A DNA stretch of 60,000 nucleotides from Phoronis australis (lineage: Eukaryota > Phoronida > Phoronidae): NCBI GenBank assembly GCA_002633005.1, contig NMRA01000051.1, forward strand, positions 625,273 through 685,272, read 5' to 3'. The translations under genes were made by a program, and so were the position numbers. The notes below the pieces were generated by a model, which saw only the letters and a program-made list of their open reading frames with translations, was not told the DNA's origin and ran no database searches. Below, in pieces: positions 53,228-60,000 of this stretch; the stretch's first letter is position 1, and every line of letters begins with the position of its first letter.

Positions 53228-54293
53228 CGATAATTTATTCATTATTAAACGCATTAGTTTTGCGAATCTCTGTTAGCAGAATCAGAAAAAGTTTCAAAGG
53301 ATATTTTCTGTCATCTCGGACGCAGTCTTTTAAGGCCGTAAGCTTGGTCGTAGGTGACGTTTTTACGAAGTTTCATTACGTGACATGTATTGCTACCGGC
53401 GTTAACGACACGTGATCGAAGTTCACATTCGAAGTGAATACCCACCTTCCTAAACCACGTTAACGAATTACTCGTAAATGAAAATTAAGATACGATCTTT
53501 GATAAGACGGGGTCCACGTCTTCAGCATTGTGCAACTCACATAGTCTGAATAGTCCTGGTTTTCAAGAGAGGTCAAATCGTGAGAGTACAAAATATGCAT
53601 TATAGAATAAACTCTGATTCAGCAGCACCTGCATGTGCTGGCCGTGACTAGGTTTACCCGGTCTTGCATGAACGTGACACCTCCCTTACGTTCGGGCAAC
53701 AATAAGCAAGGTTACCTTACGTACATGTGTATATTACCTTAGTTTAGCCAGTATGGCTGATGAGGGCGTGCGGAGGAACGTAAAGCAAATTATTTCATCG
53801 ATAGAGCCTTTCACAGGTGGAGTTTTTATGAGAAGGCAAACACACTAGGTTTACCCCCAACATTCTATTTTGATTATGTTTTGCACAACTTGTAACAACT
53901 TTAAATTTGAGTTTCCTAGTTTTATGGAACGTTGTTATCACGTCAATTTAGCGTTATCTTTGTATAATTCCTGTTTTCCTCACACCTTTTGAAACTTTAT
54001 GTCCTTCGAACTACGTTTAAATAAAACTAGCCTTACTAAATCAGTTATAAACAAAAAGTAAACATTCTGCGCGTTTACATTGTAAACAGTCCTGCAAACA
54101 CACAGATTTAGCACAACGTTATATTTTGGTTATATTTTTGTGAACTGTCATTTGTTGCAAGGGAATCGTTTAAGTGACTGCCAAGCGAGAAGGTGATTGC
54201 TATACCCTGTTTTAACGGAAAACCTAAGGGAATTGTTCGAAAGTTTATCCCTCACTACTGTAACACACAGTACTGAGATTAAGAATTAGGCGT

Positions 54294-54408
54294 GCGTTCC
54301 GTAACGCTGGCACCTACGCTAGGACCTACTGTAGCTAAAATCTAGCCAAAGTCAAGTGTTCTCTCATGCGAAGTCTTGCTTTTTAGCTAGGTCATAGCGT
54401 TACTGAAC
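54294..54408 (+). mobile_element. MITE family GTTCAGTAACGC, copy 3
   Basis: Diverged ends GCGTTCCGTAACGCTGGCAC and TCATAGCGTTACTGAAC, interior AAGTCTTGCTTTTTAGCTAG. It ends a few bases before the palindromic element at 54414. Confidence 0.85.
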
Positions 54409-54413
54409 TGGAG

Positions 54414-55194
54414 TATGGCGTGTTATGTGTTGCAAAATTCAATGTTCAAAAAATTAGGTTTGATGTAATTACATTTATGTGTATTCGATACCTTATATTT
54501 ATATTTGATCTTATAGTTTGTACATTTGATGTCAAAATATTTATATTCCATAATGAAAATACTTATGTGCCATAACTTAGTATATATGTTCGATGTTTCG
54601 TTTTATATGTTCGATGTTTCGTTATATGTGTTCGATGTTTCTTTTGATATGTTCAATAACGGAATTATGAGTATTATGAAACGACGTCCCTGATTGGTTC
54701 CTGGAATTAAATAAATGGCGGCTACCGAAGAAGAGTACTGTTGCTTCCTCATTTTTTCGACAATTTAGCCCATTTCATCGATATTTGTGAACATGGGTAA
54801 ATAACGTCTCAACACAGCTGACCAATCACGGCCGTCGTTTCAGTTTATCCAGAGTTCCATTATCGAATATAACCGGAAGACATCGAACGAAAACTTGACA
54901 TTATCGAATACATATATGAACATCGAACAGAAATTTTCAAAACATTGAATACAATTGTAATGAATATTGAATACATATAATCTTATGAAACATAAATTTA
55001 GATAACATTGAATATAAGATCAAATATAAATATAAGAAGATCAAATATAAATATAAGAAGATCAAATATAAATTTTAGAAAGATCAAATATAAATATAAG
55101 AAGATCGAATATAAATATAAGATATCGAATACATATAATTACATCAAACCTAATTTTTTTGAACATTGAATTTTGCAACACATAACACGCCATA
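54414..55194 (+). mobile_element. 781-bp palindromic AT-rich element with CTGGAG target duplication
   Basis: Ends TATGGCGTGTTATGTGTTGC and its exact inverse at 55175-55194; inverted arms extend for over 100 bp with very few mismatches. CTGGAG flanks both ends (54408-54413, 55195-55200). Between the arms are short repeats of TATGTTCGATGTTTCGTT (54583-54650) and of AAGATCAAATATAAATATAA (55015-55130). No transposase ORF. Confidence 0.9.
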
Positions 55195-55769
55195 CTGGAG
55201 GCAGGTCTATGTCTTCAAATATCTAGCCTTGGTATAAACCTGCATACTAAATATACAGCTTTGCGCTGATGTGGGTAAAAAAGTGGTAAGATAAAATTTG
55301 ACACAAAATTAGTGTCATTAATAACTTAAGTCTTCCTTGAGTAGACTAAATTATTTAACGGTGTTGGAAAAATGGCGTTCTATCGATATTCTGCTACTCA
55401 AGTTGTGCAGTGATCTTTAGCAGCTGCTTTCGGCGCCATGAAATATTGTGTCAGTTTCTTTTTTTCGCAGATTCTTCAATCAACTGTTCTTCTTCCACGA
55501 GGTTGTGCAGATGTCACACCAAAGTATTGGAACTGGTTTCATTTAGTTACAAGTGTTTAGCATTTTAATACGATCAAACCGAATTTCATCATCTCCCGAG
55601 AGATGTCGCAAAATTTTAGGAAATGGCGCGTGCGCGTGACACGAGCTTACTGTTTTAAAAACGCCTAAATATTTTTGATTGTCATATAAGGCGAAGAATT
55701 ACTCAAGAAAGTGACGTTTATTAGATTGTTTTTCACTTAAACGGCTGTAAAGGGCAAGCTGAGTGTCAG

Positions 55770-55925
55770 TTGAGTCACAGATTTTGCATGCACCCCGTCC
55801 GGTATTTAGCTCTACATGTTGATACAAGTTTCGGGGCGAGGTGACGAGCAGAACTACCTTGGCTGTGTGCAATTTCGCCGGAGTCTATGGAAGATTACAG
55901 TCTTCATACAGCTAGCTGGCTAGCT
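55770..55925 (+). repeat. Dispersed repeat AGCTAGCTGTATGAAGAC, direct copy
   Basis: Matches the reverse complement of 42318-42520; ends AGTCTTCATACAGCTAGCTG followed by GCTAGC. Confidence 0.7.
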
Positions 55926-57311
55926 ACAAATTTCTTGCCATCTGACCTCAGTTGGAAAGTGTCTAGCTGCAGGTAAAGTGTTGTAGTTATCATAAATCGC
56001 TCTTTAATCATTGGCCGAGCATTTCTAATCCTTTGTCTTCTAAGCATGAGAAAGGAAATACCTTTTTGATGAGGAATTCACAAAACTAAACTTCAGTGCA
56101 TCTATCTTTACTTAAATTACTCAAGGTTATCTTATCGAAAAGTATGTGTATATAGGCAAACATCTTAAAAACTATAGAATCAGAAATAGTGCAAAACATC
56201 TGAAAGTTGAAAGAATGTAGAATATGGATTTTAAGTTTATACCAACCTGCCATTAAATTAGGTCACGTTGCCACGTGGTTTTAAAATATAGAGGTACATT
56301 CATAGTAAACAACGGTATGAAGAACGTGGGTAAATAGATATTTAAATCTATCATAAAAGTTGAAATCTCAAAAACCCTGTAACAGTTTTCTAAGTTATTT
56401 AGTTTTTGTTTTTTGAAAATTAAGTACTTTTTTAACAAAACTCATTAAAGTTCTATTTTTGTTAACCCCTCCTGCAAATGTTGAACCTTTAAAAAATCCC
56501 TAATTTTTTGGATAACAGTTCATAAGACATAAAATCTTTTAGTTCCCCGTGAATCAGATTAGTCTTCTATCAGACATGATGTTCCGCGATTATCCAACGG
56601 ATTTTATTGTTTTATAGCTTTGGTCAACTTTTATATCTTAATGGGATCTGTCCCAGCCAACAATAGTCCAAAATGCGTTTTTCGACAGTAAAAACAATAC
56701 CGCCCCTTCAAAATAACTGCACAAACTATCATAATGAATTCAATGTCCCTGGCCATGCGATCATCCAAACGACTGGTAACTTGACTTTCTAAAACCACTT
56801 TGAGGTGGTGGCGTGTTACAGCTATTATAAAAATCCCTTGGTCTATTTACACCAATTCGTTGAATTTTGCTTTATTTTAGTGCAAAACATTCAAAACCAA
56901 AATGACACAAAACAGGTATTCGGCAACAGTGGATGCAGGCGCTGCTTGTCGCATGTCAGATTGAGAACTCGAACATTGAATCACCCTATAGAATAAATGT
57001 TCACAAACATGTTGCCAGTAACAAATGTTGTGTTTTATTGTTTTCACACTGGTATACAATAAACCTACAAACTAAGCAGTTGTTAGATTTTAGAGACCGG
57101 AAACGGAATGGTTACATACTGAGAATATGACAAGCTGTTTTAAGCTGTTTATTCGCTCACAGCGGACTTCATCAGAAACAAGAGAATATTGTTGAAACGG
57201 TGACACAAAGGGGTGACACGAAAAATATCATAATGTCTGAATTTGTATATGTGCGTTTTTGGTGTAACGTGCAAGTGCTACATGAACAAACACTAATGTC
57301 AGACGTGTGAT
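55926..57311. other. Spacer or 3' region before the exon at 57312
   Basis: AT-rich; 56600-56700 shares a phrase (CCAAAAxTGCGTTTTT) with 44130 on the same strand, suggesting an old dispersed repeat. Nothing coding. Confidence 0.45.
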
Positions 57312-57497
57312 TTAGAATTCATCGTGATTCACGGGCATCAAATGAATGTCGTCGGTGTCGGCATCGTGTTCTTCGGCTTTGTAGTCGTATAATTGTTCGT
57401 CACAATCAGCAAGGTCTTTTACTATGGTGTTGAACTGGCTGTGCACAACTGGCTGTTTGAAGCACATCGTACCACCGCCTCGCTTTCGCTGAGATTC
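57312..57497 (-). CDS. Probable last coding exon of an unrecognised gene
   Basis: After a TCGTTTCAG acceptor the frame reads ESQRKRGGGTMCFKQPVVHS, QFNTIVKDLADCDEQLYDY, then an acidic tail DADTDDIHLMPVNHDEF and TAA: 61 residues in phase 0. The basic start and acidic, leucine-containing end resemble a cytoplasmic tail of a membrane protein with a sorting signal, but that is inference. It may be the end of the gene whose exon lies at 59569-59799 (same strand, compatible phase). No membrane segment was found between them. Confidence 0.5.
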   Translation of the reverse strand, partial: ESQRKRGGGTMCFKQPVVHSQFNTIVKDLADCDEQLYDYKAEEHDADTDDIHLMPVNHDEF

Positions 57498-58379
57498 CTG
57501 AAACGAATGAGCAACCAAATGTCCTGCCCTTGTGGAAAAGAACGTTTTGACTCTGTTCAAACTCGTCGTTATACATGTATATGGACTGTTTTGCTGACCC
57601 TACTTGTTTCGGTGTTAAATCACTTTTCTCCGTTTTCCACTTTTTGCGAACTTTGTAAAAATGTGAACGCACGCCAGTCTGTAATTTACGAAACGCTCCT
57701 ACTTCAGTGATATTTTTGATTCCCGGTACTCACACTAGGTTTCAAACTGACTAAAATTATGAAAATAGTCAGACAGACCACATACGCACGCATCACAGCG
57801 CCTAAATTTCACCACAGGCTTTGCACGAAACAATCAATCTGCTGTTGCACTATGAAATGTTCAAACAAGTTATTTTGCTTTGCTCACATGCATTTAATTA
57901 ATATAGATACATTAAATTTCGTGTTGCATAAAAAGAGTCATTAACCTTTTTATACTATTATAAAATAAACGTTCTGTTAACGCGGATAATAGACATCTTC
58001 AACAGTACCTTTACAAGCTGTCTGTGCTCCTATAACCAACCACATTGAATAAGTTCATATCATATCCGCAATGATCTTTCCATTTTAAAAACAGAGAACG
58101 CAACGATAGGTGCAGGTGGCGTTGCGAACACATGCTATGGAGCTGCCATATTGGCAAATTCACGCAATTGTACACTAGTGAACATGAATAGCAAATAGAA
58201 TAAAAAGATGGGATATTTTATCATACCATCTTCTTCTCCCGGTTTCAACAAACGATCGAAATACCGATAATAATACATGTATGTTGGCGTATGTTAGTGA
58301 TAACTTTTAACTGAATTATAACTGTGAAAATAAAACAAAACAAAGTGCAGGTTAGTTCCAGGATGAAGACAAGTTTTAT

Positions 58380-59345
58380 CATTTACTGTTTAAGGTTGAT
58401 GTTCGAGATGTGACTCGTGAACATCTCTGTTGTTTCTGATGAAATGGCATGTTGTGGGAGTCTATTCCAGAGAAGAGTTTGCGTAGTATGCAGTGCAAAT
58501 GTATGTTCTCTCAAACGTATGCGAGTGAGAATTACGTGAGCTAGAGATATGTAGAGGTGGAAGGCGGGTGTGGGGAATGGCAACCAAGTTGTGTACGGTC
58601 TTGTGCATGAGAAACGGTGTTGTTTTGAGCTCGTCTTTCTTGAAGAGGGGACCATTTGGGAGTGGTGAGCATAGACGTAACAGAGGAGTATCTGGACAAG
58701 GAAGAACCTGGCTGCTCTACGCTATATTCGTTCAATCTTTTCAATATTGGAGCGTGTGGAGGTATCTCAGACAGAGGAGGAGAATGCAAGTTTGGGCCTC
58801 ACTAATGAAGTGTAGGCCAAGGCTTTTGTTTTACGGAGGTGCATATTTGAGGTCCCGTTAAATGAAGCCAAGAGTTCTGTTTGCTTTAGAGTTGATTGTG
58901 TCTATGTGAGTGTTCCATGATAAATTATTGATAAAAGTGATTCATGCATTTGAGCGGCGAGTTGTGAAGACTGTAATTGTATACTGTGGAGGAACGTTTT
59001 CTGTGGACACGTAGAATATTGCATTTGGAAATATAAAGTATGAGGACCAAGGACAGGGCCCTGGGACACCTCTGACTGAGCTGGGTAGGAATTTGAGAAA
59101 TCACCATCGACGACGACTCTCTGTGTTTTATGAGATAGAAAGGACTGGATCCAATTCTGGGTTACACCCCTTTCTCCACAGTGTCTGATCTTCTCCAAGA
59201 GTCTTGGATGAGTTTACCTTATCCAAGGCTGTGGAGAAGTCCAGCTCCACGGTATCGGTTTAAGTGTCTGCCTCTATAATTTGGAGCAGGTCATCTATGG
59301 AAGTGACAAATTGTGTTTCGCATGATCTACGGCTACAAAAAGCAT
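58380..59345 (-). pseudogene. Degraded non-LTR retrotransposon (LINE) 3' part
   Basis: On the minus strand, frames read GVTQNWIQSFLSHKTQRVVV, then the reverse-transcriptase motif SEVSQGPVLGP (59030-59090), then after frameshifts a C-terminal region with LREHTFALHTTQTLLWNRLP (58430-58530). The VSQG-VLGP motif is diagnostic of Jockey/CR1/RTE-like LINEs. The usual YADD box is not visible, consistent with decay. A second copy of the end is at 22195-22550. Confidence 0.85.
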
Positions 59346-59568
59346 GCTGCCAGGTGTATAGTAAGAAAGAATGAGAGCGGTCGGAATTTAAATTCTCAAC
59401 TAGTTAACGAACTACAAGACAAAACTGTTAAAATCAAGCAGTCTTAGAACTCGACGGCAAAGCATTTAATTGTATCGGATTTTCATCAGTTATGATCATA
59501 TCGTAACGCTTTCTTGTGTAAACGCCACGTGACTAGCGATATCTACCGACGTCAGAGTCTATGCGTAC

Positions 59569-59799
59569 GTTTTCTAGACTTGAAATCGCATTGCTGAAGG
59601 TGTCGAACAAACCTGCATTTGTGACCTGACTTAACGAGTCGCAGTTACAACCAATACTAACCTCTCTGTTAATGTCTCCAATGCATGCCCAGTTTTCCGA
59701 GCACGTCCCCTCCTCAGTAATTGTCCACTTGGAATGATCTTGGCGTTTATACGAGTAGATTACCAACTCTCCAAACTTAATACTTTTGACGTTCTCAAT
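59569..59799 (-). CDS. Internal exon of an unrecognised gene
   Basis: Between a TTGCTTACAG acceptor and a GTACGC donor the frame reads IENVKSIKFGELVIYSYKRQ, DHSKWTITEEGTCSENWACI, GDINREVSIGCNCDSLSQ and ends FSNAISSLEN: 77 codons, phase 0/0. Four cysteines in C-x5-C and C-x-C suggest a secreted or extracellular disulphide-bonded module. I do not recognise the family. It lies upstream of, and may belong with, the exon at 57312-57497; the LINE at 58380-59345 would then be in the intron. Confidence 0.6.
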
Positions 59800-60000
59800 C
59801 TGTAAGCAAGCAAAAGAAATATTGCTCAGTCACCTTTTAAATAAATAAGTGTAGGCTTTGTTCGGAAACTTATATGTTTTAAGAATGTTTTCGATGTTGT
59901 CACTAGTGTGACACGAAACCACCGGCTACTGCTTATTTGAACTTGAATTTCGAGCCTTTAAACTTTTCCAAAAGAGTTACCTAAGGAGAAAAGCTTAGTT

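Noticed and set aside
1-60000. CRISPR array, bacterial operon or phage
   Set aside because: No spaced direct repeats of CRISPR type, and gene structure is clearly that of an animal genome.

Overview
This is an AT-rich window of animal genomic DNA. Coding sequence is split into short exons with GT..AG borders, and the introns and spacers are full of small inverted-repeat elements, retroelement fragments and microsatellites. No bacterial features (operons, Shine-Dalgarno sites, long uninterrupted ORFs) are present. The two recognisable genes and the repeat content fit an invertebrate, most likely a marine deuterostome such as a hemichordate or amphioxus. That taxonomic guess is inference, not something the sequence proves.

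Left part (1-23262, minus strand): most of a large gene for a CACHD1-like (VWFA and cache domain-containing) membrane protein of the calcium-channel alpha-2/delta superfamily. I could chain 13 exons with matching splice phases from a signal peptide (ATG at 23182) to a cache-domain exon at 37-218. That is about 707 residues; the 3' end lies beyond base 1. The VWA domain has a complete-looking MIDAS. One exon (3107-3266) occurs a second time (4718-4877) inside a ~1.6 kb direct repeat joined by a single N, which looks like two unmerged allelic contig ends. Introns hold a possible small nested gene, a degraded Ty3/gypsy integrase, LINE debris, tRNA-like SINE modules and several MITEs.

Middle (23263-38141): gene-poor and repeat-rich. 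It contains a Penelope-like GIY-YIG remnant split by a 285-bp solo LTR with GATA target duplications. It also has a repeat unit with TGGTG target duplications and internal tandem duplication, a THAP-domain remnant and several MITEs.

Right-middle (38142-48677, minus strand): a complete four-exon globin gene of 144 codons plus stop. HisE7 and HisF8 are 32 residues apart, and introns fall at B12.2, E11.0 and G7.0, the arrangement of neuroglobin. A TATA box lies upstream. Its introns carry another THAP remnant and four inverted-repeat elements.

Right end (48678-60000): repeats, a 133-bp assembly gap, a 781-bp palindromic element with CTGGAG target duplications, and a degraded LINE. Two minus-strand exons (57312-57497 and 59569-59799) probably belong to one or two further genes that I do not recognise.

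No pathway links these genes. The window is ordinary animal chromosome with two good gene models and many nested transposable elements.
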